DNA of 64,000 nucleotides from Mucilaginibacter celer (GTDB taxonomy: Bacteria; Bacteroidota; Bacteroidia; Sphingobacteriales; Sphingobacteriaceae). Positions 8,529 through 16,663 of this stretch are shown here, in pieces. The translations under genes and the position numbers were made by a program. Positions within the stretch are counted from its first letter, which is position 1. Every line of letters starts with the position of its first letter. Location: positions 6,572,001-6,636,000 of the forward strand of contig NZ_CP032869.1 of the NCBI RefSeq assembly GCF_003576455.2, given 5' to 3'. Below the pieces are notes generated by a model, which was not told the DNA's origin, searched no databases, and saw only the letters and a program-made list of their open reading frames with translations.

Positions 8529-8655
8529 AGTATAGTTTTATTACTTTAGGGGGTTATGCCAATTTTAAAATAAAGTTACAATATTGTTTCTTACTTATTT
8601 AAAAGCATTCAAAATAACGAAATAAACCCCAAAGTAGTATAAATATATCTCAATA

Positions 8656-9534
8656 TTATGGTTTGCCTGCAGCAAGCGCATTGTTGGCCCGTTTAATGGC
8701 CAGATTTTCCTTCCAGTCCATATAATCCTTTTTAAAGCGGGCTTTCATCAAATTATCAAACTTGCGCTGTATGGTTAAGTTATAAAGGCTTTTAGCTTTT
8801 ATAGCCCATGATTTATCCCAGGCCCGCAGCGAGATAGAGAACGACCCGGTGAGATATTTCATCCAGTGCCAGTACCCGGTTGGCATAAACAGGGTATCGC
8901 CGTGCTCTAAAATAGCTTCCTGGCCTTCAATACCGTTAAGCGCCGGAAATTTGCCGAAATCGGGATTTTCAATATCATAATCTTCCAGTGCGTACGTAGC
9001 AAAAGGTATGCAGTACAGGCGTTCGGTCCATTTCTGGTCAAACAGCATTACATGTTTTCGGCCATTAAAATGGGTATGGAAAATATGTGCCAGGTCGATA
9101 TCGTAATGTAAAAAGGTTACTGATCCTGCTCCTCCAAAAAACATATTGGGGTATTTATCCAGGAAACCGCCCATCAGGTCGGATGGTGAACGGTAATCTT
9201 CCAATAGTTTGGGGGCGTGTTTTATCGGGTCGAACAGGAAAATCCTTAAATCGGTAGGTTGTTTTTGAATAAGATCTATATAATCGCCAAATCTCATTTC
9301 GCTGGCCGATGCGTTGATGGCTTTGGATGGATCGGCTTTTGCACTGTTATATAGCGGTACGGTTTGGTCGCCTACGGTTTCTTTAAGATATTCAAAAGTC
9401 CATTTTTGCAGCGCAGGCCAGCTCTCAGTCGCTTTGCGGATTATAAGCGGTTTGCGCGGATTTAAGTAATTGTTAACAAAATCCTCCCTGCTTATATGGT
9501 CTACACTATCAATCGGTGTAAGCGTTATACTCAT
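8656..9534 (-). CDS. Cupin_8/JmjC-like Fe(II)/2-oxoglutarate oxygenase, copy 2
   Basis: The start at 9534 (MSITLTPIDSVDHIS) aligns with the first residues of the neighbouring copy; an in-frame GTG at 9540 is less likely. The product is 292 residues and shares the whole layout of copy 1, including HYDIDLAHIFHTHF and GYWHWMKY. The two differ at many positions along their length, so the duplication is not recent. The 127-bp gap between them is AT-rich with no hairpin of note, so both could be read from one promoter upstream of 9534. Confidence 0.87.
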   Translation of the reverse strand: MSITLTPIDSVDHISREDFVNNYLNPRKPLIIRKATESWPALQKWTFEYLKETVGDQTVPLYNSAKADPSKAINASASEMRFGDYIDLIQKQPTDLRIFLFDPIKHAPKLLEDYRSPSDLMGGFLDKYPNMFFGGAGSVTFLHYDIDLAHIFHTHFNGRKHVMLFDQKWTERLYCIPFATYALEDYDIENPDFGKFPALNGIEGQEAILEHGDTLFMPTGYWHWMKYLTGSFSISLRAWDKSWAIKAKSLYNLTIQRKFDNLMKARFKKDYMDWKENLAIKRANNALAAGKP

Positions 9535-9628
9535 TTTCACAAATTAATTAACAGTCAAAATTAATTCTTTGTAAAAAAAATGTAAACGATTTTGCGGGAT
9601 TTTGAAATTTAGCTGACAGTTTTTGGTT

Positions 9629-9707
9629 CAGTTTGCAGTTATCAGTTTGCAGCAGGCGGTTAGTAGTAATTCTCTGCTGCAAACTGCCCACCGCAAACTG
9701 CAAACTG
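9629..9707. repeat. Inverted repeat of the word CAGTTTGCAG
   Basis: The left side (9629-9655) reads CAGTTTGCAGTT then CAGTTTGCAGCAG. The right side (9674-9707) is its reverse complement with a 7-bp insertion in the middle. The right arm ends next to the stop codon of the fasciclin gene, so the stem would form right after translation ends on the minus strand. Confidence 0.85.
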
Positions 9708-9709
9708 AT

Positions 9710-10255
9710 TTAATTCGTTTTCAGCACAGAGCTAACAACCTGTATAACGCCGTTGCTTTGGGGCACATCGGCTATGGTAATAAATGCTTTACCCCCTTTT
9801 TCATCAACAAGATAAAGTTTTGCTCCCTGCGACATCACGGTTATGGTGCCGCCGCTCAGGGTGTTCAGTTCCAGTTTGCCTTTGCCTTCCTTTACTTTTG
9901 CCAGTAAATCGGCCGAGGTAAATTTGCCGGGCACTACATGGTAGGTGAGTAATTTAATGAGGCCGGCTTTGCTGGCCGGTTTCATTAAATTATCAACAGT
10001 GCCCGCCGGGAGCAGGGCAAAAGCCTCATTGGTGGGGGCAAAAACCGTATAAGGGCCTGCTGCCGATAGCGTGGGCGCTAACCCCGCCGCCTTAATGGCG
10101 TTAACCAGTGTGGTATGATCTTTTGATGCCGAAGCATTTTGCACAATATTTTTAGTGGGCAGCATGGCTGCACCGCCTACGGTTTTTTGAGCATAAACTT
10201 TAGGGGCAGTTATAATTGCTGTAAATGATAAAGCGATGATGAGCAGTTTTTTCAT
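9710..10255 (-). CDS. Secreted fasciclin-domain protein
   Basis: The product is 181 residues with a signal peptide (MKKLLIIALSFTAIITAPKVYA) and one fasciclin/FAS1 domain. FAS1 hallmarks are visible: LVNAIKAAGLAPTLSAAGPYTVFAPTNEAF (H1-like box), then YHVVPGKFTSADL (YH motif) and NGVIQVVSSVL (H2-like box). FAS1 proteins are exported adhesion or matrix proteins. It is a single gene bounded on its 3' side by an inverted repeat and upstream by the hemW terminator region. Function beyond adhesion is not inferable. Confidence 0.92.
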   Translation of the reverse strand: MKKLLIIALSFTAIITAPKVYAQKTVGGAAMLPTKNIVQNASASKDHTTLVNAIKAAGLAPTLSAAGPYTVFAPTNEAFALLPAGTVDNLMKPASKAGLIKLLTYHVVPGKFTSADLLAKVKEGKGKLELNTLSGGTITVMSQGAKLYLVDEKGGKAFITIADVPQSNGVIQVVSSVLKTN

Positions 10256-10355
10256 AATTGCAGGTTATATTTAACAATACGATTGATAAAGGTAAACAGT
10301 TTTCAAAACCATTTTGCTTTGTAACAAAGTACTGACCGCCAAAAACAGCAAAGGT

Positions 10356-11477
10356 TTAAAAAAACAGTTCGGCCGCTATATGGTCGGCATAAAGTTTACC
10401 GGTAGAGGTAAGGTAAATAATATTTTCTTTTTGGGTGATCCATTCACGCTCAAAAAATTCGGCGGCTTCTTTTGATAACTGATCTGCTGCACCTTTGGCT
10501 ATTTGGTTTAGTTTGTCAAGATCAAGGCCCCAGATAGTGCGAAGCGAAGTCATGACGTATTCGTTCAGGCGGTTTTCTTCGGTTAGCTCTTCAGTTTCGG
10601 CCGGGATGGTTTTTTTTTCGAGCCCCTGTATATATTTTGCATTATTGGCTATGTTCCAGGTGCGGGTATTACCATTGTACGAGTGTGCCGACGGACCGAT
10701 GCCGAGATATTTAACACCTTTCCAGTAATTGGAATTATGGCGCGAGTAATGGCCCGGTTTGCAAAAGTTGGAGATCTCGTAATGCTCAAATCCATGCGCC
10801 TGCATGGCGTCCATTAATACCATAAACTGTTCAGCACTTTGCTGATCATTCATGGGGGGCTGCTTTTTTTTGCTGATGAATGAGGCCAGCGCGGTTTGCG
10901 GCTCAACCGTCATGGAATATGTGGAGATATGGGGTACATCCAGCTCAAAAACTTTGTCGAGGTTTTGCTTCCATTTGGTATCGCTTAGCATCGGGTAACC
11001 ATAAATCAAATCGACAGTGATGTTTTCAAAACCGGCATCCTGCGCCCGTTTAACCGATGCTTCGGCTTCGTGATTGCGATGTACGCGGTTCATCCAGAAT
11101 AAATCCTCATCAAAAAACGATTGGATGCCGATGCTGAAGCGGTTAACCGGTGTACCGCGCAAGGCCTTGAGTTTATCAGCTTTCAAATCATCAGGATTGG
11201 CTTCCAACGTTATTTCGGCTCCGGAGGATACCGTGTGCAATTCTGTAATGGTATTGATAATCCGGCTGATCTCATCTCCCTCTAAAACTGATGGTGTGCC
11301 GCCGCCAAAGTAAATGGTTTCGATGGTTTCGCCGTTGAGGTAGCTTTTTTGCAGTTTGATTTCGCGCAGCAAGGCCTGCAGCATTTCGTCTTTATATTTT
11401 AACGATGTGCTGAAATGGAAATCGCAATAATGGCAAGCCTGCCTGCAAAAAGGGATATGGATGTAAATGCCTGCCAT
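10356..11477 (-). CDS. hemW: Radical SAM heme chaperone HemW
   Basis: The start at 11477 (MAGIYIHIPFCRQACHYCDF) gives 373 residues; an upstream in-frame TTG at 11495 lies across the promoter. The radical SAM cluster CxxxCxxC is present as CRQACHYC, preceded by the typical GIYIHIPFC. Further HemW/HemN signatures are FGGGTPSVL, the SIGIQSF box and the C-terminal domain with IGPSAHSY. HemW carries heme for insertion into respiratory proteins; it is often mis-called coproporphyrinogen oxidase. It lacks the extra N-terminal residues of true HemN. Confidence 0.93.
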   Translation of the reverse strand: MAGIYIHIPFCRQACHYCDFHFSTSLKYKDEMLQALLREIKLQKSYLNGETIETIYFGGGTPSVLEGDEISRIINTITELHTVSSGAEITLEANPDDLKADKLKALRGTPVNRFSIGIQSFFDEDLFWMNRVHRNHEAEASVKRAQDAGFENITVDLIYGYPMLSDTKWKQNLDKVFELDVPHISTYSMTVEPQTALASFISKKKQPPMNDQQSAEQFMVLMDAMQAHGFEHYEISNFCKPGHYSRHNSNYWKGVKYLGIGPSAHSYNGNTRTWNIANNAKYIQGLEKKTIPAETEELTEENRLNEYVMTSLRTIWGLDLDKLNQIAKGAADQLSKEAAEFFEREWITQKENIIYLTSTGKLYADHIAAELFF

Positions 11478-11481
11478 GCGG

Positions 11482-11489
11482 CAAATGTA
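11482..11489 (-). promoter_or_regulatory. -7 box TACATTTG upstream of hemW, probably leaderless
   Basis: On the minus strand TACATTTG is followed by CCGC and then the ATG at 11477. This is the same 4-bp spacing seen at 6978-6990. Transcription would start at or beside the start codon. This box also argues against using the TTG at 11495 as the start. Confidence 0.5.
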
Positions 11490-11602
11490 ATGCAATTATA
11501 GGTTTTGTGCAGGAAGTATTGAAGTTCTGATTATCGCCGGACGTAAGCAGTTGTTAACAAACTATCATTCTGCCTATATTGGCTTAATCAATTAAACCAA
11601 CT

Positions 11603-12307
11603 ATGAACCGATGTGCTGTTACGTTAATAACTTATGCCTTCTTTGTGTTAGGCGCTTCCGCTCAGCAAAATAAAAAAAACATCCAGGTTAACATCAATAA
11701 ACTGTTAAACGCCCGCCCTGTAACAACCGCTACCGATGGCAAACTGCAAAACTGGACTATAGGTATTGACGGAGCAGGAAAGGGAGATGGCTATCTTACG
11801 GCAACTGCCGCATCGCTCAACGGCGATAAAAATACCAACGCCTTGCCTGATAATCCCCTGATTCCCTCCAATTCGCATCATCCTGAAATACTGTTGCATT
11901 ACAAAAATGGCGACGCCGGAAACCAGGCCCACAATATAGCCGGTGTTGATAGTTTTAAGTTTAACGTCCCTCGTGAAAAATATTCGGATTTCTATCTGAG
12001 CCTTACCAGTTCGGAAGGGCCTTCACGTTTGCATATCACCCTAAACTATACTAATGGCAGTGAAACCAAGGATTTTCGCCTGCCGGATTATTATAATGAT
12101 ATCCCTGAAAACGATCCTGATTTGAGCTACGTTGTCCACAACCTGGCCAAATGGAACCCCCAAAATAAAATGGCCGAAGCCGATCATCACAATATTGATG
12201 CGATGAATATCCACCCCGATGAAAAACGAATTCTGAAAAATATAGTTGTAAGCAAAGAGCATGACGGATACCTTGTGTTTTGGGCGGCAACCGGAGTTAT
12301 CAGATAA
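11603..12307 (+). CDS. Secreted protein of unknown function
   Basis: The product is 234 residues with a signal peptide ending near GASAQQ. I do not recognise the family. The mature part is Asn/Asp-rich and looks strand-rich, with YPE-like and IDGAGKGDGYL stretches and a C-terminal IVVSKEHDGYLVFWAATGVIR. There is no catalytic motif, no C-terminal membrane span and no T9SS sorting domain. It is flanked by hemW (divergent) and the DUF4271 gene. A binding or surface role is possible but unsupported. Confidence 0.75.
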   Translation: MNRCAVTLITYAFFVLGASAQQNKKNIQVNINKLLNARPVTTATDGKLQNWTIGIDGAGKGDGYLTATAASLNGDKNTNALPDNPLIPSNSHHPEILLHYKNGDAGNQAHNIAGVDSFKFNVPREKYSDFYLSLTSSEGPSRLHITLNYTNGSETKDFRLPDYYNDIPENDPDLSYVVHNLAKWNPQNKMAEADHHNIDAMNIHPDEKRILKNIVVSKEHDGYLVFWAATGVIR

Positions 12308-12352
12308 GGAAGCCCGGAGAGAATTTTAATCGATAAAAATTATTTACTTCAT

Positions 12353-12385
12353 AAAATTCGGGTTCAGATAATTACCCTATTTTTG
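12353..12385 (+). promoter_or_regulatory. Dispersed repeat piece next to a -7 box TATTTTTG
   Basis: AAATTCGGGTTCAGA (12353-12367) is a copy of the GTCTGAACC repeat arm. It is followed by TATTTTTG at 12378-12385, a good -7 box 37 bp upstream of the DUF4271 start. The repeat covers the place of the -33 region. This would be the promoter of the DUF4271-hemD unit. Confidence 0.45.
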
Positions 12386-12422
12386 CAGCAAATTTACTAA
12401 GCCCCCGGTTTAAGCTTTCATA

Positions 12423-13403
12423 ATGCGTTTAATAGTTTGGTGTTGCCTGCTTTTTGTAATGAGTTATTCTGTAGCGTACGCGCAACAGGATTCGGCAGCG
12501 CGTGATACGCAGGTTACGGCAAGGGCTCGTGCTTTCAGGCCCGGCAATTCGGTTTTAGATTCGGTGGCAAACGCTATGCAAAACCGCGAAAAGTTTGTAA
12601 CCGATTCGTTTACCATGCGCTATTTAAGGCCGCCCGATGCAGCTATGCGGGCCCAATATGCCGACAGCGTATTTAAAAACGAACTTTACCACGGCTACGG
12701 CTTCCTCGATCTGCACTCGCAATCAAAAAACCGGGTAATGGAAGGTCATGCACGCGGCGCGCGCGATCCCTGGGCAATTGTTACCATTATAGGCATCCTG
12801 TTGTACACCGCTGTTCTGAATCTGGTTTTAAGTAAGGATATCAGCACTGTGTATACTTCTTTTTACAGCAAGCGGGTGCTTTCAATTGCAGGTAAAGAGG
12901 AGGGGCCGGTGAGTACCTGGGCATTTCTGGGCTTGTTTTTGCTTTTCTGCGCCACCTTCAGCATGTTTTTATACCAGCTTGCAGCATACAAAGGTGTTTA
13001 TTACAGGGTGGCCGGCAGCAGGCTTTTTATATGGCTTACCATAATAGTTGGCGCATTGTTTTTCCTTAAATTTTTAATACTGAAATTTTTGGGATTTATT
13101 TTCGATATCGACAAACTGGTAAGCGAGTACCTGAATATTTTGCACCTTACCTATTTTAATATTGCATTTGTTTTTTTGCCTGTAGTAATTTGCTTTAGCT
13201 TGCTTGGGGCGCAGTATATTCCGTTTTTACTTACAATTACCCTTGTTCTCATCATCATAATCTTTATCTGGCAGTATATCAGGAGCAGCGTAAATATAAT
13301 TTCTACGTTTCGATTTCATAAATTTTATTTATTTACGTATCTTTGTGCCCTCGAAATTTGCCCTGTTTTGATTTTAATAAAGGCATTGAATATTAAAATT
13401 TAG
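12423..13403 (+). CDS. DUF4271 integral membrane protein
   Basis: The product is 326 residues: a signal peptide or first span (to about residue 21), a soluble periplasmic stretch of about 90 residues, then about six to seven membrane spans ending at residue 326. The layout matches DUF4271 proteins of Bacteroidota. It is followed 18 bp later by hemD and then by gldKLMN, all on the plus strand. That context suggests a link to envelope biogenesis or T9SS, but the sequence itself shows no catalytic residues, so this is inference. Confidence 0.82.
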   Translation: MRLIVWCCLLFVMSYSVAYAQQDSAARDTQVTARARAFRPGNSVLDSVANAMQNREKFVTDSFTMRYLRPPDAAMRAQYADSVFKNELYHGYGFLDLHSQSKNRVMEGHARGARDPWAIVTIIGILLYTAVLNLVLSKDISTVYTSFYSKRVLSIAGKEEGPVSTWAFLGLFLLFCATFSMFLYQLAAYKGVYYRVAGSRLFIWLTIIVGALFFLKFLILKFLGFIFDIDKLVSEYLNILHLTYFNIAFVFLPVVICFSLLGAQYIPFLLTITLVLIIIIFIWQYIRSSVNIISTFRFHKFYLFTYLCALEICPVLILIKALNIKI

Positions 13404-13421
13404 GTTATTAAAAGCACTGAA

Positions 13422-14180
13422 TTGGAAGATAGAAAGAAAAAGGTTAAAAGCATACTGGTTACTTTGCCTAAACCCGAAAACGACAAAAATCCTTATGCCG
13501 AGCTGGCAAAAAAGCTTAACCTGAAAATTGATTTCAGATCATTTATTCATGTTGAGGGTGTACCTGCAAAGGATTTCAGGAAGGAAAAAATAAACCTGGC
13601 CGATTTTAGCGCCGTTATTTTTACCAGCCGCAACTCGGCCGATCATTTTTTCCGCATCTGCGAAGAAATGCGCTTTGAGGTTCCGGTTGAGATGAAATAT
13701 TTTTGCCTGTCAGAAACTATTGCCCTGTATCTTCAAAAATATATTCAGTACCGCAAGCGTAAGATATTTTTCGGCAAGCAAACCGCTGCCGATCTGGCTG
13801 AGGTATTGAAAAAGCATTCTTCGGAGAAATTTCTTTACCCATGTTCAGACGTTGCGGCCGAAGAAACTCAGCGCTTTTTGCTGGAGAACGGTTATAACTT
13901 TACGCCGGCTGTGCTTTTCCGCACCGTTTGCAGTGATCTTTCTGATCTGGCTGATGTATTTTATGATGTGATTGCGTTTTTCAGCCCATCAAGCATCCAG
14001 TCGCTGTACAAAAACTTTCCCGATTTTAAGCAGAATAATACCCGTATTGCCGCCTTTGGTGCCACTACTCATAAGGCTGTGCTTGAAGCCGGTTTAATTT
14101 TAGATATCCCCGCTCCAACTCCCGTTGCGCCATCCATGACAATGGCAATTGAGCAGTACGTAAAGCTGGTGAATAAATAA
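13422..14180 (+). CDS. hemD: Uroporphyrinogen-III synthase (TTG start)
   Basis: The product is 252 residues, starting with TTG at 13422 (MEDRKKKVKSILVTLPKP). The two-domain HemD fold is indicated by FTSRNSADHFF, then the linker, then YPCSDVAAEE and FFSPSSIQSL with AAFGATTHKAV near the C-terminus. HemD closes and inverts hydroxymethylbilane to uroporphyrinogen III in heme synthesis. HemD sequences diverge strongly, so the call rests on these strand-end motifs. It sits between DUF4271 and gldK; the last 250 bp before gldK hold a large palindrome. Confidence 0.85.
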   Translation: MEDRKKKVKSILVTLPKPENDKNPYAELAKKLNLKIDFRSFIHVEGVPAKDFRKEKINLADFSAVIFTSRNSADHFFRICEEMRFEVPVEMKYFCLSETIALYLQKYIQYRKRKIFFGKQTAADLAEVLKKHSSEKFLYPCSDVAAEETQRFLLENGYNFTPAVLFRTVCSDLSDLADVFYDVIAFFSPSSIQSLYKNFPDFKQNNTRIAAFGATTHKAVLEAGLILDIPAPTPVAPSMTMAIEQYVKLVNK

Positions 14181-14220
14181 TTATAATTTTATTCAAACAA
14201 CTGCAACTTTTTAACGTATT

Positions 14221-14317
14221 ATACCGTATAACAGCTAACTAATTGGCATATTAGCAATTAGTTAGCATAATGTTAAATGTGCGGCATTTTTTGCCGTATG
14301 TTATGGTTATACGGTAT
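14221..14317. repeat. Nested palindrome upstream of gldK
   Basis: Outer arms ATACCGTATAAC (14221-14232) and GTTATACGGTAT (14306-14317) are exactly complementary over 12 bp. Inside them a second perfect 12-bp hairpin (14234-14245 with 14255-14266, loop 9 nt) and a short GCGGCA...TGCCGT stem (14281-14297) form a three-way junction. There is no T-run after the structure, so it does not look like an intrinsic terminator. It lies 117 bp before the gldK start. Confidence 0.8.
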
Positions 14318-14433
14318 ATTTATCTACTGATATCACCAGATTATCGTTTTTTATCGCTTACATTGCGCAAAATGTGATATATTCGGGCGTCGCATTGTGT
14401 TATAGTGATATAATTGATTTTTTGAATTAAAAA

Positions 14434-15750
14434 ATGAAGCAGATTTACTTTCTAATAGTTGTTTTAGCCGGTGGTGTTTTAAGTGGCTGCGGTCGCGGCG
14501 GTGGTGACAGGGGCGAGGTTGTAGGCGTTCCGGCACGTTCATTCAGGGCCGAAGTTCCTTATGGCATGGTTTATATTCCGGGTGGCAGTTTCCTGATGGG
14601 GCAAACCGATCAGGATGTAACCTTCGCTCAGATAGCACAAACCAAACAGGTTACTATCCAGCCATTCTTCATGGATCAGACCGAAACCACCAACAGCCAA
14701 TACAAAATGTTTGTGAACTGGGTTCGCGATTCGATTGCCATTTCAAAGTATATCAACGATAATAAATACTTTATTCAGCCTAAAGGCGGTGCCGGCAATT
14801 CCGGTAACAATAAAAAATATATCAACTGGGATTTTGTAAAGAAAAACCCAATCTGGAGCGCCAAAAAAGGCCAGGCCAGCAACTCGCAAAAGTTGCAGGG
14901 CATGTACTATCAGGGCGACGACCGCGTATTTGACCGCGACGAAGTTGATGTTCGCGTTTTAAAATACAATTACGCCTTATATACACTGCGCGATGCCGCA
15001 AGCTATCACAACGATAAAACCAAACATCGTTCTGATTTCATTTTCCGCGATACCGTTCCTGTTTATCCTGATACCCTGGTATGGCTGAGCGATTTTTCGT
15101 ATGCTGCCAACGAGCCGATGGTTGAAAGTTATTTTTCACACCCGGCTTTCCGCAACTACCCTGTGGTAGGTGTAACCTGGAGGCAGGCCCGCGCTTACAC
15201 CGTATGGCGCACCCGCTATAACGATGCTTATAAAGATAAACGCCATTTACCACACCGCGCACCTTATAATCTGCCTACTGAGGCCGAGTTTGAGTACGCT
15301 GCACGTGGCGGCAGGATAGGTACCGATTACCCATGGGGTGGTCCGTACATCAAAAATGCCAAAGGTTGCTTAATGGCCAACTTTAAACCAGGCCGCGGTA
15401 ACTATACTGATGACGGCGGCCCTTACACCGTAAACGTTCGATCTTATTTCCCTAACGATTACGGCTTGTATAACATGGCAGGTAACGTTGCCGAATGGAC
15501 ACTATCTGCATTCGATGAATCGGCATCTACTTTTGTGCATGACCTGGCCCCAACTTTTAACTACGAAGCTAAAGCAACCGACCCCGAAGTACTGAAACGT
15601 AAAGTGGTACGCGGCGGATCATGGAAGGATATAGGCTATTTTCTTCAAAACTCAACCCGTACTTACGAGTACCAGGACACCGCGAAATCATATATCGGAT
15701 TTCGCTGCGTAACCCACTACCTGGGCCGCGATATTAAAGACAAACGCTAA
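14434..15750 (+). CDS. gldK: T9SS outer-membrane ring lipoprotein GldK/PorK
   Basis: The product is 438 residues with a lipoprotein signal (lipobox LSGC, Cys near residue 19) and a formylglycine-generating-enzyme-like (SUMF1) domain: MVYIPGGSFLMG, then GVTWRQARAYTVW, LPTEAEFEYAARGG, NMAGNVAEWT and VVRGGSW. This combination followed by gldL-gldM-gldN is diagnostic. GldK/PorK forms the periplasmic ring under the outer membrane with GldN. The FGE fold is structural here. The start at 14434 follows an A-rich leader. Confidence 0.95.
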   Translation: MKQIYFLIVVLAGGVLSGCGRGGGDRGEVVGVPARSFRAEVPYGMVYIPGGSFLMGQTDQDVTFAQIAQTKQVTIQPFFMDQTETTNSQYKMFVNWVRDSIAISKYINDNKYFIQPKGGAGNSGNNKKYINWDFVKKNPIWSAKKGQASNSQKLQGMYYQGDDRVFDRDEVDVRVLKYNYALYTLRDAASYHNDKTKHRSDFIFRDTVPVYPDTLVWLSDFSYAANEPMVESYFSHPAFRNYPVVGVTWRQARAYTVWRTRYNDAYKDKRHLPHRAPYNLPTEAEFEYAARGGRIGTDYPWGGPYIKNAKGCLMANFKPGRGNYTDDGGPYTVNVRSYFPNDYGLYNMAGNVAEWTLSAFDESASTFVHDLAPTFNYEAKATDPEVLKRKVVRGGSWKDIGYFLQNSTRTYEYQDTAKSYIGFRCVTHYLGRDIKDKR

Positions 15751-15818
15751 TAACATACGTTGTTTATAATTAAGCAAATCAAAAAACAATAAAATAAAAA
15801 AGTTATCTCTGAATTATT

Positions 15819-16622
15819 ATGGCTGGAAAGAAAAAACCATTCGGAATTGGGAACGTAATATCATTGGGTGCAACCGTAGTAATTATCGGGTTGTTGTTTA
15901 AAATACAGCACTGGAAATTTGCATCGGAATTCATTACAGCGGGTTTGGGTACAGAAGCTGTGTTGTTCTTTTTATTAGGCTTACAACGTGAAGACAAAGA
16001 AATTGATTGGGTTCGTGTATATCCCGAACTGAATGAAGATTTTCAGGGAGAACTTCCAAAGGCTACTATCCGCGGTGGTGGTGCTAACGTAGGTCCATCT
16101 ACTACAGTTGCTTTAGATAAAATGATGGAAGAAGCCAAAATCGGTCCGGAGTTGGTACGCAGCCTTGGCGATGGTTTACGTTCATTTGGCGATAAGGTAG
16201 CTGCTATTTCACGCGTTACTGATGCAGGCGAAGCCACTATCGCTTTTACCAGCAAAGTTAAATCAGCAACAGATAGCTACGACAGATTGAGCAATGCTTT
16301 TGAAAAAGCATCAGCTAACTTAACCGAAATGGCAAACTCAAATGTTGATTCGAAAGCTTATCATGATCAGGTTAACCAATTGGCTAAAAACCTATCTGCC
16401 CTGAATGCCGTATACGAACTGGAGCTTCAGGATTCAAGCGCGCACTTAAAATCAATGAATAAATTTTACCAGAACCTTGCTCTTACCATGAACAACTTTA
16501 ACGAATCGATGGACGATTCAAGGCAGTTTAAAGAAGAGGTAGGACGTTTGGCTAAAAACCTGGCATCATTAAACTCAATTTATGGCAATATGCTTACTGC
16601 CATGAACCAGCCACGTGTTTAA
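15819..16622 (+). CDS. gldL: T9SS/gliding motor inner-membrane protein GldL/PorL
   Basis: The product is 267 residues. Two N-terminal membrane spans (about residues 10-26 and 36-54) flank KIQHWKFA, and the second span carries a Glu (Glu46, GLGTEAVLFF) that by position matches the glutamate needed for proton flow in GldL. The rest is a cytoplasmic helical region with two copies of a (L)AKNLA/SLN repeat. GldL forms the pentamer around the GldM dimer and converts proton motive force into motion. It is 68 bp after gldK. Confidence 0.95.
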   Translation: MAGKKKPFGIGNVISLGATVVIIGLLFKIQHWKFASEFITAGLGTEAVLFFLLGLQREDKEIDWVRVYPELNEDFQGELPKATIRGGGANVGPSTTVALDKMMEEAKIGPELVRSLGDGLRSFGDKVAAISRVTDAGEATIAFTSKVKSATDSYDRLSNAFEKASANLTEMANSNVDSKAYHDQVNQLAKNLSALNAVYELELQDSSAHLKSMNKFYQNLALTMNNFNESMDDSRQFKEEVGRLAKNLASLNSIYGNMLTAMNQPRV

Positions 16623-16663
16623 TTATAATTAATTGATTGATTACAAGAAAAAGATTAGAATAG

